Below, one piece after another: positions 26,340 to 40,143 of a DNA stretch of 64,000 nt. The DNA is taken from contig NZ_AYMJ01000003.1 of the NCBI RefSeq assembly GCF_000633255.1, positions 186,001 to 250,000 on the forward strand, written 5' to 3'. The notes beneath the pieces were generated by a model. That model did no database searches. It was not told the DNA's origin and saw nothing but the letters and a program-made list of their open reading frames with translations. The position numbers and the translations under genes are program-made. The stretch's first letter is position 1; the number at the start of each line of letters is the position of its first letter. This DNA comes from Pseudomonas sp. H1h. GTDB taxonomy: Bacteria > Pseudomonadota > Gammaproteobacteria > Pseudomonadales > Pseudomonadaceae.

Positions 26340-27080
26340 TACGGCGGGTCACTTTTGGCAAACGCCCCAAAAGTAACCAAAAGGTCTATGCCCTGACGTT
26401 CGGCCCGCTCGCTGGGGCTCGGGGTTCCTTCGCTCCGGGTTTCATCCGGGGGCATCGCCTACGGTTTGCTTCGCTGCACCTCCTCTCGATGCATTTGGCT
26501 GCGCCAAACGGCGCTGCGCGCCCACCCCCGGATAAATCCCTCCACTCAGCCTGCCGACGGGCCTTGAGATCAAAAGCTTTACTCGAGCTAACGCTCATCG
26601 TGTTGAGTGGTGAAAAGCACAGCGTGCCTGGCTTTGGGGTTGTGGTGGATTTGCCCCTCACCCCAGCCCTCACCCGAGGGAGAGGGGGCCGATTTGTAGG
26701 CTTTTCAATATCTGAGTTCAACGCGGTATCGCACGTCGGCGTAGCTCGCCCAAACACCGCGATCAGTCCCCTCTCCCTCTGGGAGAGGGCTAGGGTGAGG
26801 GGCTTTTGATCTTGTTTTGGCTTTGGCTTTGGCTCTTGATCTTTTGCCCCTTCGGCAGGCCGAGCGTAGGCGTTCATCAGGGGGGAGGCGCGCAGCGCCG
26901 TGCGGCGAAGCCGCATACATCGAGAGGAGGTGCAGCGAAGCAAACCGTAGGCGATGCCCCCTGATGGACACCGTAGGGAGGGAACACTGAGCCTCAGCGA
27001 AGTGCCGTACGCCGGGGCAAAGCCTTTTGGTTCCTTTTTGGCGTTTGAAAAAGGGACTCGCTGTAAAAGCGAAACCGCCA
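26340..27080. repeat. Gene-free block of three nested inverted repeats
   Basis: Between the clpA and infA terminators I see no gene. Instead three inverted repeats are nested around a common centre. The outer arms are 26349-26384 and 27023-27056 (imperfect). The middle arms, 26444-26519 and 26890-26965, match at 69 of 76 positions including a perfect ~44-nt core. The inner arms are 26653-26690 and 26766-26803. Open frames across the block are low-complexity and skewed, so they are not counted as genes. The structure resembles a compound miniature element or decayed intergenic repeat; no transposase is present. Confidence 0.7.
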
Positions 27081-27145
27081 GCCGCAACACCCGCAGCAAC
27101 GGATATACACCCAAAACCAAAACCAAAACCCAAATCGCAGACAAA

Positions 27146-27171
27146 CAAAAACGCCCGGCATAGCCGGGCGT
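27146..27171 (-). terminator. Terminator of infA
   Basis: 9-bp stem (27151-27159 with 27163-27171) with a tight loop and T5 on the minus strand, 15 nt after the infA stop. Confidence 0.9.
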
Positions 27172-27186
27172 CTTGTATTGACTTGA

Positions 27187-27405
27187 TTAGCGAGCGCGGT
27201 AAGTGATGCGCCCTTTGCTCAAGTCATAGGGCGTCAGCTCGACGCGCACTTTGTCACCGGTAAGAATACGAATGTAGTTCTTGCGCATCTTGCCGGAAAT
27301 ATGCGCGGTTACGACGTGCCCATTTTCCAACTCCACACGAAACATGGTGTTGGGCAGGGTGTCGACGACAGTGCCTTCCATTTCGAAGCTGTCTTCTTTC
27401 GACAT
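27187..27405 (-). CDS. infA: Translation initiation factor IF-1
   Basis: 72-aa single OB-fold protein that binds the ribosomal A site during initiation. [19 protein letters not shown] at the N-terminus and [18 protein letters not shown] near the C-terminus are diagnostic. The length is exactly that of bacterial IF-1. The start at 27405 is chosen because the upstream extension is not conserved. It is followed by its own terminator and preceded by bpt on the same strand with a 112-nt gap. Confidence 0.98.
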
Positions 27406-27517
27406 GCAGTAAAGCCCTCGGTGTCCAATGAATGGCCCGGTGCAACTGCGCCAGGCAAAAGCGGCGTGCATTGTGCCCGAAAAAGGGGGTTTAAGCCAAG
27501 GGGTTTAGGGCCTGCGA

Positions 27518-28225
27518 TTAGTTCAGGATCACCCAGCGCTGATTAATCAGCAATTCGATAGGGCGATACTGGGTCTTGTAGTTCATCTTTTTGCAGTTCT
27601 TGATCCAATAACCGAGATACACCGCTTCCAGCCCCAGCCGCTGGCTTTCGGCGATTTGCCACAGGATCGCGAAACGTCCCAGGCTGCGGCGCTCCTCGTC
27701 AGGTTCGTAAAAGGTGTAGACCGCCGACAGGCCGTTGGGCAGCAAATCGGTTACCGCAACGGCGAGCAACCGTCCGTCGAGACGAAACTCATAGAAGCGC
27801 GAGAAGGGCAGGTCACGTACCAGAAAGGTCGAGAACTGGTCACGACTGGGCGGGTACATGTCGCCGTCGGCATGCCGCTGCTCGATGTAGCGCTGGTACA
27901 GGTCGAAATATTCTTCACTGAAATGCGGTTTTATCGGGCGCACCTGCAGATCGGCATTGCGTTTGAAAATACGTTTCTGCTGACGGTTTGGGTTGAACTG
28001 CGCCACCGGAATGCGCGCAGGCACGCACGCATTGCAATTCTGGCAATGGGGCCGATACAGGTGATCGCCGCTGCGACGAAAGCCCATTTCCGAGAGATCT
28101 GCGTAGACGTGCACATCCATGGGCTGACTCGGGTCGAGAAACAGCGTCGTCGCCTGCTCCTCGGGCAGATAACTGCAGGAATGAGGCTGAGTGGCATAGA
28201 ACTTCAAGCGCGCCAACTCGGTCAT
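27518..28225 (-). CDS. bpt: Aspartate/glutamate leucyltransferase (Bpt)
   Basis: 235-aa aminoacyl-tRNA-protein transferase of the ATE/Bpt family. It adds leucine to N-terminal Asp or Glu, creating an N-degron read by ClpS. The N-terminal cysteine-rich part [12 protein letters not shown] and the C-terminal [15 protein letters not shown] are family hallmarks. It lies 57 nt after aat, the other N-end-rule transferase, so both likely share a transcript with trxB. The start [15 protein letters not shown] at 28225 is preferred over ATG-ATC two codons upstream. Confidence 0.95.
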   Translation of the reverse strand: MTELARLKFYATQPHSCSYLPEEQATTLFLDPSQPMDVHVYADLSEMGFRRSGDHLYRPHCQNCNACVPARIPVAQFNPNRQQKRIFKRNADLQVRPIKPHFSEEYFDLYQRYIEQRHADGDMYPPSRDQFSTFLVRDLPFSRFYEFRLDGRLLAVAVTDLLPNGLSAVYTFYEPDEERRSLGRFAILWQIAESQRLGLEAVYLGYWIKNCKKMNYKTQYRPIELLINQRWVILN

Positions 28226-28282
28226 GATCAACCCTCGGGATAAGCTGGTGAATTAAGTGTAAGCCACGCGCGCAAAAGTCGC

Positions 28283-28963
28283 TCAGCAAACCCAGGTGGC
28301 ACGACTGGGTTGATCCAGATGGCGGGCCAGATAGTCGGCGAATTCGTGGCGAGGGATCGCCCGGGCGCCGAGGCTGTGCAGATGATCGGTCGGCATCTGG
28401 CAGTCAATCAGGACGAATCCGGCGTCTTTCAGGTGCTGCACCAGAGTGGCAAAGCCATATTTGGACGCATTGTCGGCGCGGCTGAACATGGATTCGCCGA
28501 AAAACAGCTGCCCCATCGCCAGGCCATACAGGCCGCCGACCAGTTGGCCTTGATCCCAGACCTCGACGGAGTGGGCGAAACCGCGGCGGTGCAGTTCCAG
28601 GTAGGCGTCCTGCATGGCTTCGGTGATCCAGGTGCCGTCAGCGTAATCCCGGGGCGCGGCGCAGGCGCGAATCACGGCGTCGAAATCCTGATCGAAGGTC
28701 ACCTGATAGCGTTCCTTGCGCAGCAGTTTGCCGAGGCTGCGCGAGACGTGCAGTTCGTCGGGAAACAGCACGGTACGCGGATCCGGCGACCACCAGAGAA
28801 TCGGCTGGCCTTCGGAAAACCACGGAAAACAGCCGTGCCGGTAAGCCTGCACCAAGCGGTCGGCGGACAGATCGCCACCCGCAGCCAGCAATCCATTGGG
28901 ATCGCGCATGGCCTTTTCCAGGGGCGGGAAGGTCAGGGAGTTGCGTTGTAACCAAGTCAGCAT
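28283..28963 (-). CDS. aat: Leucyl/phenylalanyl-tRNA-protein transferase
   Basis: 226-aa enzyme that adds Leu or Phe to N-terminal Lys or Arg of proteins, marking them for ClpS-ClpAP. Conserved segments include [14 protein letters not shown] [20 protein letters not shown], the [14 protein letters not shown] motif and [16 protein letters not shown]. The start at 28963 ([14 protein letters not shown]) gives the usual length. Together with bpt and clpS-clpA it completes the N-degron pathway within 6 kb. Confidence 0.97.
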   Translation of the reverse strand: MLTWLQRNSLTFPPLEKAMRDPNGLLAAGGDLSADRLVQAYRHGCFPWFSEGQPILWWSPDPRTVLFPDELHVSRSLGKLLRKERYQVTFDQDFDAVIRACAAPRDYADGTWITEAMQDAYLELHRRGFAHSVEVWDQGQLVGGLYGLAMGQLFFGESMFSRADNASKYGFATLVQHLKDAGFVLIDCQMPTDHLHSLGARAIPRHEFADYLARHLDQPSRATWVC

Positions 28964-29025
28964 GGCGTCCAGGCTTGCAGAAGGGGAGGGCGGTGCGGGC
29001 GCAGGGCCCGCGATAAAGTGTGCCG

Positions 29026-30294
<1,269 letters not shown>

Positions 30295-32703
30295 TTGAAG
30301 AAATCCACCGCAGCACCAAAAACAGTCGTTCCGCTCTGGCGTCAGCAATTGCACTACCGGCTCAAGGAAGGTGCACTGATCGCCATCGGTGCCTTGTGCC
30401 TGTTCCTGATGATGGCCTTGCTGACCTACGGCAAGGACGATCCGGGCTGGAGCCATAACAGCAAGATCGACGACGTGCAGAACTTCGGCGGCCCGGCCGG
30501 CTCATACAGCGCCGACATCCTGTTCATGGTGCTGGGTTACTTCGCGTACATCTTTCCGCTGCTGCTGGCGATCAAGGCGTATCAGATCTTCCGTCAACGC
30601 CACGAACCGTGGCAGTGGAGCGGCTGGCTGTTTTCCTGGCGCCTGATCGGTCTGGTGTTCCTGGTGCTGTCCGGTGCTGCGCTGGCGCACATCCATTTCC
30701 ACGCCGCCACCGGTCTGCCGGCGGGTGCGGGCGGGGCGCTGGGTGAGAGTCTCGGTGATCTGGCGCGCAACGCCCTGAATATCCAGGGCAGCACGCTGTT
30801 GTTCATCGCGCTGTTCCTGTTTGGCCTGACGGTGTTCACCGACCTGTCCTGGTTCAAAGTGATGGACGTCACCGGCAAGATCACCCTCGACCTGTTCGAA
30901 CTGTTCCAGGGCGCGATCAACCGCTGGTGGTCGGCCCGTACCGAGCGCAAGCAACTGGTCGCGCAACTGCGTGAAGTCGATGACCGCGTCCATGATGTGG
31001 TCGCGCCGACCGTCACCGACAAGCGTGAACAGGCCAAGGTCAAGGAGCGCCTGATCGAACGCGAGCAGGCCCTGAGCAAACACATGTCCGATCGCGAGAA
31101 GCAGGTGCCGCCGGTCATCGCTCCGGCACCGGTCAAGGCGCCCGAGCCGAGCAAGCGCGTGCAGAAAGAGAAACAGGTGCCGTTGTTTGTCGACAGCGCC
31201 GTGGAAGGCACCTTGCCACCGATCTCGATTCTCGATCCTGCGGAAAAGAAACAACTCAATTATTCGCCTGAATCCCTGGCAGCGGTCGGCCACTTGCTGG
31301 AGATCAAGCTCAAGGAATTCGGCGTCGAGGTTACAGTGGACTCGATCCACCCGGGGCCGGTGATTACCCGTTACGAAATCCAGCCTGCCGCCGGCGTCAA
31401 AGTCAGCCGCATCGCCAACCTGGCGAAAGACCTGGCGCGTTCGCTGGCGGTGACCAGTGTGCGGGTGGTCGAGGTGATTCCGGGCAAGACCACGGTCGGT
31501 ATCGAGATTCCCAACGAAGACCGGCAGATCGTGCGTTTCTCCGAAGTGCTGTCGACCCCCGAGTACGACAACTTCAAGTCGCCCGTCACCCTCGCTCTGG
31601 GCCACGACATTGGCGGCAAGCCGGTCATCACCGACCTGGCGAAGATGCCGCACCTGCTGGTGGCCGGTACTACCGGCTCCGGTAAGTCGGTGGGTGTGAA
31701 CGCGATGATCCTGTCGATCCTGTTCAAGTCCGGCCCGGAAGACGCCAAGCTGATCATGATCGACCCGAAGATGCTCGAACTGTCGATCTACGAAGGCATT
31801 CCGCACCTGCTGTGCCCGGTAGTCACCGACATGAAGGACGCCGCCAACGCCCTGCGCTGGAGCGTTGCCGAGATGGAGCGCCGTTACAAGCTGATGGCGA
31901 AGATGGGCGTGCGCAACCTGTCCGGCTTCAACGCCAAGGTCAAGGAAGCCCAGGACGCCGGCGAGCCGTTGAGCGATCCGCTGTACAAGCGCGAAAGCAT
32001 TCACGACGAAGCGCCGTTGCTGCAGAAGCTGCCGACCATTGTCGTGGTCGTGGACGAATTCGCCGACATGATGATGATCGTCGGCAAGAAAGTCGAAGAG
32101 CTGATCGCCCGTATCGCGCAGAAGGCGCGTGCCGCCGGTATCCATTTGATTCTCGCGACCCAGCGACCTTCGGTGGACGTGATCACCGGTCTGATCAAGG
32201 CCAACATTCCGACCCGTATGGCGTTCCAGGTATCGAGCAAGATCGACTCGCGGACCATTATCGACCAGGGCGGCGCCGAGCAACTGCTGGGCCACGGCGA
32301 CATGCTCTACATGCCGCCGGGCACCAGCCTGCCGATCCGGGTTCACGGCGCATTCGTCTCCGACGATGAAGTCCACCGTGTGGTGGAAGCATGGAAGCTG
32401 CGTGGTGCGCCTGAATACAATGACGACATCCTCAACGGTGTCGAAGAGGCGGGCAGCGGTTTTGAAGGCAGCAGCGGTGGTGGCGACGGCGATGATCCGG
32501 AAGCCGACGCGCTGTATGACGAAGCCGTGCAGTTCGTCCTGGAAAGCCGCCGTGCTTCTATTTCCGCGGTACAGCGCAAGCTGAAGATCGGCTACAACCG
32601 TGCCGCACGGATGATCGAAGCCATGGAAATGGCCGGGGTCGTCACCTCCATGAACACCAACGGTTCGCGTGAAGTTCTGGCCCCGGGCCCGGTACGCGAC
32701 TGA
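30295..32703 (+). CDS. ftsK: DNA translocase FtsK
   Basis: 802-aa septal DNA pump that resolves chromosome dimers with XerCD. Four N-terminal transmembrane helices (about residues 25-190) anchor it at the division site. A short linker follows, rich in K, E and P. The RecA-like motor has Walker [10 protein letters not shown] and Walker [14 protein letters not shown]. The C-terminal gamma domain, ending [15 protein letters not shown], reads KOPS sites. I use the TTG at 30295 ([11 protein letters not shown] after Met) because it follows a strong Shine-Dalgarno and matches family N-termini. Confidence 0.95.
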   Translation: MKKSTAAPKTVVPLWRQQLHYRLKEGALIAIGALCLFLMMALLTYGKDDPGWSHNSKIDDVQNFGGPAGSYSADILFMVLGYFAYIFPLLLAIKAYQIFRQRHEPWQWSGWLFSWRLIGLVFLVLSGAALAHIHFHAATGLPAGAGGALGESLGDLARNALNIQGSTLLFIALFLFGLTVFTDLSWFKVMDVTGKITLDLFELFQGAINRWWSARTERKQLVAQLREVDDRVHDVVAPTVTDKREQAKVKERLIEREQALSKHMSDREKQVPPVIAPAPVKAPEPSKRVQKEKQVPLFVDSAVEGTLPPISILDPAEKKQLNYSPESLAAVGHLLEIKLKEFGVEVTVDSIHPGPVITRYEIQPAAGVKVSRIANLAKDLARSLAVTSVRVVEVIPGKTTVGIEIPNEDRQIVRFSEVLSTPEYDNFKSPVTLALGHDIGGKPVITDLAKMPHLLVAGTTGSGKSVGVNAMILSILFKSGPEDAKLIMIDPKMLELSIYEGIPHLLCPVVTDMKDAANALRWSVAEMERRYKLMAKMGVRNLSGFNAKVKEAQDAGEPLSDPLYKRESIHDEAPLLQKLPTIVVVVDEFADMMMIVGKKVEELIARIAQKARAAGIHLILATQRPSVDVITGLIKANIPTRMAFQVSSKIDSRTIIDQGGAEQLLGHGDMLYMPPGTSLPIRVHGAFVSDDEVHRVVEAWKLRGAPEYNDDILNGVEEAGSGFEGSSGGGDGDDPEADALYDEAVQFVLESRRASISAVQRKLKIGYNRAARMIEAMEMAGVVTSMNTNGSREVLAPGPVRD

Positions 32704-32770
32704 TTGCAAAAGCAAGAGGCGGGACAATGATGTGCCGCCGCTCTCCCAACGAGTATTCACGAGGACTCCC

Positions 32771-33391
32771 ATGCGTCTTATCCGCATGCTGTTGCCAGTA
32801 CTGGCGCTGACCACGCTCACGGCCTACGCCGATGACAAGGACGTGGCGCGTCTGACCCAACTGCTGGAAACATCGAAAACCCTGACCGCGAACTTTTCCC
32901 AACTGACCCTCGACGGCAGCGGTACCCAGTTGCAGGAAACCACCGGTGAGATGACCCTGCAGCGTCCAGGTCTGTTCTACTGGCACACCAATGCGCCGAA
33001 CGAGCAGACCATGGTCTCCGACGGCAAAAAGGTCACCCTGTGGGACCCTGATCTGGAACAGGCGACCATCAAGAAGCTCGACGAGCGCCTGACTCAGACT
33101 CCGGCACTGCTGCTGTCCGGTGACGTATCGAAGATCAGCCAGAGCTTCGACATCACCGCGAAAGAAGCGGGCGGCGTGATCGACTTCACTCTCAAGCCGA
33201 AAACCAAGGACACCCTGTTCGACAACCTGCGTCTGTCGTTCCGCAATGGCCTGGTCAATGACATGCAACTGATCGACAGCGTCGGCCAGCGCACCAACAT
33301 CCTGTTCACCGGGGTCAAGGCCAACGAAGCGGTTCCGGCGTCGAAGTTCAAGTTCGACATCCCCAAAGGTGCCGACGTGATCCAGGAATAA
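32771..33391 (+). CDS. lolA: Outer-membrane lipoprotein carrier protein LolA
   Basis: 206-aa periplasmic chaperone that carries lipoproteins from LolCDE to LolB. It has a signal peptide ([20 protein letters not shown], cleavage about residue 20). The following beta-rich domain has the family pattern [20 protein letters not shown] and [20 protein letters not shown]. It lies 67 nt after ftsK and before rarA, the standard Pseudomonas and enteric order. Confidence 0.96.
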   Translation: MRLIRMLLPVLALTTLTAYADDKDVARLTQLLETSKTLTANFSQLTLDGSGTQLQETTGEMTLQRPGLFYWHTNAPNEQTMVSDGKKVTLWDPDLEQATIKKLDERLTQTPALLLSGDVSKISQSFDITAKEAGGVIDFTLKPKTKDTLFDNLRLSFRNGLVNDMQLIDSVGQRTNILFTGVKANEAVPASKFKFDIPKGADVIQE

Positions 33392-33403
33392 ACCCATAAC
33401 CTT

Positions 33404-33493
33404 TGTGGGAGGGGGCTTGCTCCCGAAGGCGGTGGATCAGCCGCCATCGAGGTAGGATGGCACACCGCTTTCGCGAGCAAGCCCGCTCCCACA
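33404..33493. repeat. REPIN between lolA and rarA
   Basis: Inverted REP cores at 33404-33427 (a diverged copy with GGAGGGGGCTTGCTCCCG) and 33470-33493. It separates two genes read in the same direction. Confidence 0.8.
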
Positions 33494-33542
33494 GGGGTAA
33501 ATGATCGATCTTGAGATCAAATAGAGGTTTCAACGCTACGTG

Positions 33543-34865
33543 ATGGATCTGTTTCGCAGTGCACCGATTGCCCAGCCACTGGCCGCGCGTTTGCGTGCGA
33601 CCAATCTGGATGAGTATGTCGGTCAGGAGCACGTGCTCGCTCGCGGTAAACCTCTGCGTGAGGCGCTGGAGCAGGGTGCCCTGCATTCGATGATCTTCTG
33701 GGGCCCGCCGGGCGTGGGCAAGACCACACTGGCGCGGTTGCTCGCGGAAGTCTCGGATGCGCACTTCGAAACGGTCTCGGCGGTGCTTGCCGGGGTCAAG
33801 GAGATCCGTCAGGCGGTTGAAATCGCCAAGCAGCAGGCCGGCCAGTACGGCAAGCGCACGATCCTGTTCGTCGATGAAGTGCACCGCTTCAACAAGTCGC
33901 AGCAGGATGCGTTCCTGCCGTACGTTGAGGACGGTACGTTGATCTTCATCGGCGCCACCACCGAAAACCCTTCGTTCGAACTCAATAACGCCCTGTTGTC
34001 GCGGGCGCGCGTTTACGTGCTGAAAAGCCTCGACGAAACGGCGCTGCGCAAGCTGGTGCACCGCGCGCTCACCGAAGAGCGTGGCTTGGGCAAGCGCAAT
34101 CTGACGTTGAACGATGAAGGCTTCCAGATGTTGCTGTCGGCCGCCGATGGCGATGGTCGGCGTCTGCTCAATTTGCTGGAAAACGCCTCGGACCTGGCCG
34201 AAGACAACAGCGAGATCGGCACTGAGCTGCTGCAAAGCCTGCTCGGCGACACCCGTCGGCGTTTCGACAAGGGCGGTGAAGCGTTCTACGACCAGATTTC
34301 CGCGCTGCACAAATCGGTACGCGGCTCCAATCCCGACGGCGCTCTGTACTGGTTCGCGCGGATGATCGATGGCGGATGCGATCCGCTGTACCTGGCACGA
34401 CGTGTGGTGCGCATGGCCAGCGAAGACATCGGCAATGCCGACCCGCGCGCGTTGAGCCTGTGCCTGGCGGCGTGGGAAGTGCAGGAGCGCCTCGGCAGCC
34501 CGGAAGGTGAGTTGGCAGTGGCGCAGGCCATTACCTATCTGGCCTGCGCGCCAAAAAGCAACGCGGTGTACATGGGTTTCAAAACCGCCCTGCGCGCCGC
34601 CGCCGAACACGGCTCGCTGGAAGTGCCGCTGCACCTGCGCAACGCGCCGACCAAGCTGATGAAGCAATTGGGTTACGGCGATGAATATCGCTACGCCCAC
34701 GACGAACCCGATGCTTACGCCGCCGGCGAAGATTATTTCCCGGAAGAACTCGACCCGATCCCGTTCTATCAACCGGTGCCCCGAGGCCTGGAATTGAAGA
34801 TCGGCGAGAAGCTCAACCACCTCGCCCAACTCGACCGTTTAAGCCCAAGACAGCGGAGAAAATAG
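33543..34865 (+). CDS. rarA: Replication-associated recombination protein RarA (MgsA)
   Basis: 440-aa clamp-loader-like AAA+ ATPase that acts at stalled replication forks. Walker [10 protein letters not shown] starts at residue 54, and Walker B is [11 protein letters not shown]. The sensor [20 protein letters not shown] and the C-terminal tetramerisation domain with SDVWGSD-like [19 protein letters not shown] are present. A GTG directly upstream could also serve as start. Its stop codon overlaps crcB by one base. Confidence 0.95.
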   Translation: MDLFRSAPIAQPLAARLRATNLDEYVGQEHVLARGKPLREALEQGALHSMIFWGPPGVGKTTLARLLAEVSDAHFETVSAVLAGVKEIRQAVEIAKQQAGQYGKRTILFVDEVHRFNKSQQDAFLPYVEDGTLIFIGATTENPSFELNNALLSRARVYVLKSLDETALRKLVHRALTEERGLGKRNLTLNDEGFQMLLSAADGDGRRLLNLLENASDLAEDNSEIGTELLQSLLGDTRRRFDKGGEAFYDQISALHKSVRGSNPDGALYWFARMIDGGCDPLYLARRVVRMASEDIGNADPRALSLCLAAWEVQERLGSPEGELAVAQAITYLACAPKSNAVYMGFKTALRAAAEHGSLEVPLHLRNAPTKLMKQLGYGDEYRYAHDEPDAYAAGEDYFPEELDPIPFYQPVPRGLELKIGEKLNHLAQLDRLSPRQRRK

Positions 34866-35239
34866 TGCTTCCATTGATCGTTGCGGTCTCCGCCGGCGGA
34901 GTCGCTGGCACCTTGTTGCGTTTCGCAACGGCCAATTGGGTCAACGCCAATTGGCCGCGGCACTTCTATACCGCGACGCTGGCCGTTAATATCGTGGGCT
35001 GTCTGTTGATTGGCGTGTTGTACGGCCTGTTTTTGATACGCCCGGAAGTACCGATCGAGGTGCGTGCCGGGTTGATGGTCGGCTTCCTCGGGGGGCTGAC
35101 GACTTTTTCATCCTTTTCACTGGATACGGTGCGCCTGCTGGAAAGCGGGCAAGTGCCGCTGGCCCTGGGCTATGCGGCACTCAGCGTATTCGGCGGGCTG
35201 CTCGCAACGTGGGCTGGCCTGTCTTTGACCAAACTTTGA
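34865..35239 (+). CDS. crcB: Fluoride efflux channel CrcB (Fluc)
   Basis: 124-aa four-helix membrane protein exporting fluoride as a dual-topology dimer. Family motifs are [13 protein letters not shown] in helix 1, [13 protein letters not shown] in helix 2, and [16 protein letters not shown], with the Phe-box and pore residues, in helix 3. It begins with GTG sharing a base with the rarA stop, so it is translationally coupled. It has no room for a fluoride riboswitch of its own. Confidence 0.95.
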   Translation: MLPLIVAVSAGGVAGTLLRFATANWVNANWPRHFYTATLAVNIVGCLLIGVLYGLFLIRPEVPIEVRAGLMVGFLGGLTTFSSFSLDTVRLLESGQVPLALGYAALSVFGGLLATWAGLSLTKL

Positions 35240-35242
35240 TAA

Positions 35243-36535
<1,293 letters not shown>

Positions 36536-37930
36536 ATGAAATATCTGCCGCTGTTTCACAACCTGCGCGGCAGTCGTGTGTTGGTCGTCGGTGGGGGGGA
36601 AATTGCCTTGCGCAAATCCCGCCTGCTGGCCGATGCCGGTGCGCTGCTGCGGGTGGTCGCACCTGAGATCGAAAGCCAACTGCGTGAACTGGTCACTGCC
36701 AGCGGTGGCGAGTGCCTGTTGCGCGGGTACGTGGAAGCGGACCTGGACGGTTGCGGGCTGATCATCGCCGCCACCGACGATGAAGCGCTGAATGCGCAAG
36801 TTTCCAGCGATGCTCATCGGCGCTGCGTGCCGGTCAACGTGGTCGACGCGCCGCAGTTGTGCAGCGTGATCTTCCCGGCGATCGTCGACCGTTCGCCATT
36901 GATCATTGCGGTGTCCAGCGGCGGCGATGCGCCGGTGCTGGCCCGGCTGATTCGCGCCAAGATCGAAACCTGGATTCCTTCGACCTACGGCCACTTGGCC
37001 GGACTGGCTGCGCGTTTCCGCCATCAGGTGAAAAACCTGTTTCCGGATGTGCAGCAACGTCGCGGTTTCTGGGAAGACGTGTTTCAAGGCCCGATTGCCG
37101 ACCGCCAACTGGCCGGGCAGGGCGCCGAGGCCGAACGACTGCTGCAAGCCAAGATCGATGGTGAAGCCGATATCACCACCGGTGAGGTGTATCTGGTGGG
37201 CGCCGGGCCGGGTGATCCGGACCTGCTGACCTTCCGCGCCTTGCGCCTGATGCAGCAAGCCGACGTGGTGCTGTACGACCGCTTGGTCGCGCCGGCGATT
37301 CTTGAGCTGTGCCGTCGCGATGCCGAACGCATTTACGTCGGCAAGCGTCGCGCCGATCACGCGGTGCCGCAGGATCAGATCAACCAGCAATTGGTCGACC
37401 TGGCCAAGGCCGGCAAGCGTGTGGTGCGGTTGAAAGGCGGTGATCCGTTCATCTTCGGCCGTGGCGGGGAAGAGATTGAAGAGCTGGCGGCCCACGGGAT
37501 TCCGTTCCAGGTGGTGCCGGGTATTACGGCGGCCAGCGGATGCGCGGCGTATGCCGGAATTCCGCTGACCCATCGCGATTACGCGCAGTCGGTGCGGTTC
37601 GTTACCGGGCATCTGAAGGACGGTTCCACCGATCTGCCGTGGGCCGACCTCGTCGCGCCGGCACAGACGCTGGTGTTCTACATGGGCCTGGTGGGCTTGC
37701 CGATCATCTGCGAGCAGTTGATCAAACACGGCCGCTCGGCGGCTACCCCGGCGGCGTTGATTCAGCAGGGCACCACGGTCAATCAGCGGGTCTTTACTGG
37801 CACGCTGGCCGACCTGCCGCGTCTGGTGGCGGAGCATGAAGTGCATGCGCCGACATTGGTGATCGTAGGGGAAGTGGTGCAACTGCGCGAGAAACTGGCG
37901 TGGTTCGAAGGGGCTCAGGCGCAAGTCTGA
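36536..37930 (+). CDS. cysG: Siroheme synthase CysG
   Basis: 464-aa trifunctional enzyme. Residues 1 to about 210 are the precorrin-2 dehydrogenase/sirohydrochlorin ferrochelatase module, with NAD-binding [17 protein letters not shown]. Residues ~217-464 are uroporphyrinogen-III C-methyltransferase (SUMT), with [17 protein letters not shown] and [17 protein letters not shown]. It supplies siroheme to sulfite and nitrite reductases. Immediately follows serS. Confidence 0.98.
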   Translation: MKYLPLFHNLRGSRVLVVGGGEIALRKSRLLADAGALLRVVAPEIESQLRELVTASGGECLLRGYVEADLDGCGLIIAATDDEALNAQVSSDAHRRCVPVNVVDAPQLCSVIFPAIVDRSPLIIAVSSGGDAPVLARLIRAKIETWIPSTYGHLAGLAARFRHQVKNLFPDVQQRRGFWEDVFQGPIADRQLAGQGAEAERLLQAKIDGEADITTGEVYLVGAGPGDPDLLTFRALRLMQQADVVLYDRLVAPAILELCRRDAERIYVGKRRADHAVPQDQINQQLVDLAKAGKRVVRLKGGDPFIFGRGGEEIEELAAHGIPFQVVPGITAASGCAAYAGIPLTHRDYAQSVRFVTGHLKDGSTDLPWADLVAPAQTLVFYMGLVGLPIICEQLIKHGRSAATPAALIQQGTTVNQRVFTGTLADLPRLVAEHEVHAPTLVIVGEVVQLREKLAWFEGAQAQV

Positions 37931-37949
37931 CAACCGAGCAGTCCTCATT

Positions 37950-38022
37950 CGCGAGCAAGCCCGCTCCCACGCTGGATTTGTGCATGACACAGATCCAGTG
38001 TTGGAGCGGGCTTGCTCGCGAA
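37950..38022. repeat. REPIN between cysG and the GSH-hydroquinone reductase
   Basis: Inverted REP cores at 37950-37972 and 38000-38022 with a short 27-nt spacer, located in the gap between two convergent genes. Confidence 0.82.
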
Positions 38023-38048
38023 GGGGACCCTCAAAAATCGCACAAATA

Positions 38049-39050
38049 TCAACCCCTGCGCCAAACTCCTTTCCCGTTTAGCCGCGCCCGATCGTGCGCC
38101 ACGCTGAAATCCTGCTCCGGCCCCTTCGGCACAATCCCCGTCGGGTTAATGGTCTTGTGACTGCCGTAGTAGTGATGCTTGATGTGCTGAAAATCCACCG
38201 TCTCGCCAATGCCCGGCATCTGATACAGCTCACGCAACCAGTTCGACAGGTTCGGATAATCGGCAATCCGTCGCAGGTTGCACTTGAAGTGCCCGTGGTA
38301 CACCGCATCGAAGCGAATCATCGTGGTGAACAAGCGTACGTCGGCTTCGGTCAGGTACTCGCCAGTCAGATAACGGTTGGCGCCCAGCACCCGTTCCAGG
38401 TGATCGAGCTCGGCAAACACCTCATCGAAGGCTTGTTCATAGGCCGACTGTGACGTGGCGAAGCCTGCGCGATACACGCCGTTGTTTACCGCCGGGTAGA
38501 TCCGCTCGTTCAGCGCGTCGATCTCGCCACGCAAGGGCGCGGGATAGAAGTCCAGTTCGTTGCCTGTCAGGTCATCGAAGGCGCTGTTGAACATGCGGAT
38601 GATTTCCGCCGATTCATTGCTGACGATGCGCTTGAGTTTCTTGTCCCACAGCACCGGAACGGTGACGCGGCCGGTGTAGTCCGGTGTGTCGGCGGTGTAG
38701 CGCTGGTGCATGAAATCGAAGTGATCGAGCTTGTCGCCGGTCGAGCCGTGGGCCTTGTCGAAGGTCCAGCCGTTTTCCAGCATCAGCCAACTGACCACGG
38801 ACACGTCGATCAGGTTTTCCAGGCCTTTGAGTTTGCGCAAAATCAGCGTGCGGTGCGCCCAGGGGCAGGCGAGGGAGACATAGAGATGATAACGACCGGC
38901 TTCGGCGGCAAAACCACCTTCACCGCTCGGCCCGGGCTGGCCGTCAGCGGTGACCCAGTGGCGGCGTTGTGCCTGTTCGCGCTGGAACGCGCCGTCCTTG
39001 CTGCTTTCGTACCACTTGTCCTGCCAGTGGCCATCGACGAGTAAACCCAT
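38049..39050 (-). CDS. yqjG: Glutathionyl-hydroquinone reductase (YqjG/ECM4 type)
   Basis: 333-aa Xi-class glutathione transferase that reduces glutathionyl-hydroquinones. The catalytic Cys62 lies in SLACPWAHRTLI, the diagnostic CPWAH motif. The C-terminal helical domain contains the GEYLTEADVRLFTTMIRFD segment typical of the family. The start MGLLVDGHWQDKWYES at 39050 fits homologues. Monocistronic; no functional link to neighbours is evident. Confidence 0.94.
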   Translation of the reverse strand: MGLLVDGHWQDKWYESSKDGAFQREQAQRRHWVTADGQPGPSGEGGFAAEAGRYHLYVSLACPWAHRTLILRKLKGLENLIDVSVVSWLMLENGWTFDKAHGSTGDKLDHFDFMHQRYTADTPDYTGRVTVPVLWDKKLKRIVSNESAEIIRMFNSAFDDLTGNELDFYPAPLRGEIDALNERIYPAVNNGVYRAGFATSQSAYEQAFDEVFAELDHLERVLGANRYLTGEYLTEADVRLFTTMIRFDAVYHGHFKCNLRRIADYPNLSNWLRELYQMPGIGETVDFQHIKHHYYGSHKTINPTGIVPKGPEQDFSVAHDRARLNGKGVWRRG

Positions 39051-39141
39051 GATCAAGACTCCACAACCCAATAAGCGTTGGAGCCGAGTCTATTCCGATG
39101 AGTTCGAACAAAAAGCGCAAAGATCGGGCGTCAATGATCGG

Positions 39142-40143
39142 TTAAATCGATTTGTTGCGTGCTGCCCAGTACTGTTCGGCCGTTTCGAACGCTTGCTCGC
39201 GGCTTTGACCAAGGCCGCGCAGGGCCAGGGCCATGGTCGAGATCAGGGCCATTTGCGGATAGCTGTCGAGCGCCTCGCCGCGCCACACGGCCTTGAGGTG
39301 TTCCACGTCCAGCGTGCCTGGCTTGACGTGGCGCTGGCTCGACAGTTGCGGCCATTCCTCGTCCCAGCTCTCGCCGCCAGTGGTGCCGTACAGGTGGCTG
39401 TCGGCATCCGGGTTGATCTCGATTTCGCCGCCATCGCCCTTGACCACGATCGCTGTGTCACCGAGCAGGCCGCTGGCATCGCGATGCACCGCTTGATAGC
39501 CCGGGTGGAAAATACTTTGCAGGCCACACCGCGCGCGCAGCGGATTGAGAATCCGTGCCAGCGAATGGATTGGCGAGCGCAGGCCCATGGTGTTGCGCAG
39601 GTCGATCATCTTCTGCAACGGCGGCGCCCAGTCCATCAGCGGCATGAACGCCAGGCCGCCATTGTCCAGCGCACTGCCGACTTGCTGCCAGGTGCGGCAC
39701 AGCGGGATGTTCAGCTCGCCGAGCAGTTGTTCGGTGTACAGGCGCCCGGCAGTGTGTGCGCCGCCGCCATGCATGAAAATGCGCACGCCGTTTTGCGCCA
39801 GACATTTGGCCGCCAGCAGATACCACGGCAGATGACGTTTCTTGCCGGCGTAGGTCGGCCAGTCCAGATCGACGTTCAACGCCGGCGCCTGCAAGCGCTC
39901 GCGCAAGGCTTCGGTGAAACCGGCCATCTCCTCGGCGCTTTCTTCCTTGTGCCGTAGCAACATCAGGAAGGCCCCGAGCTGGGTGTCTTCGACCTTGTCG
40001 TCGAGCACCATGCCCATGGCTTCCCGGGCTTCCTCACGGGTCAGGTCGCGGGCGCCGCGCTTGCCCTTGCCGAGGATCCGCACGAATTGAGCGAACGGGT
40101 GTTCGGCGGGCGTTTCGAGGGTCAGCGCTGGAAAGTCGGTCAT
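39142..40143 (-). CDS. ybiB: YbiB-family protein (anthranilate phosphoribosyltransferase fold)
   Basis: 333-aa protein with the nucleoside/anthranilate phosphoribosyltransferase fold: N-terminal GKGKRGARDLTREEAREAM and glycine-rich RIFMHGGGAHTAG. E. coli YbiB (TrpD2 class) binds nucleic acid rather than acting in tryptophan synthesis. It overlaps the tusE stop by 4 nt and so is the last gene of the tus operon, which hints at a tRNA-related role. That link is inference from context. Confidence 0.88.
   Translation of the reverse strand: MTDFPALTLETPAEHPFAQFVRILGKGKRGARDLTREEAREAMGMVLDDKVEDTQLGAFLMLLRHKEESAEEMAGFTEALRERLQAPALNVDLDWPTYAGKKRHLPWYLLAAKCLAQNGVRIFMHGGGAHTAGRLYTEQLLGELNIPLCRTWQQVGSALDNGGLAFMPLMDWAPPLQKMIDLRNTMGLRSPIHSLARILNPLRARCGLQSIFHPGYQAVHRDASGLLGDTAIVVKGDGGEIEINPDADSHLYGTTGGESWDEEWPQLSSQRHVKPGTLDVEHLKAVWRGEALDSYPQMALISTMALALRGLGQSREQAFETAEQYWAARNKSI

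Noticed and set aside
26386..27144. 252-aa minus-strand open frame
   Set aside because: It runs through the nested inverted repeats, has low-complexity stretches and no known domain; the opposite strand gives similar frames, as expected for repeat DNA.
30502..32820. 772-codon minus-strand frame opposite ftsK
   Set aside because: Shadow of ftsK with no domain or ribosome-binding site support.
34800..34865. Fluoride riboswitch for crcB
   Set aside because: crcB starts inside the rarA stop codon; no leader RNA exists.
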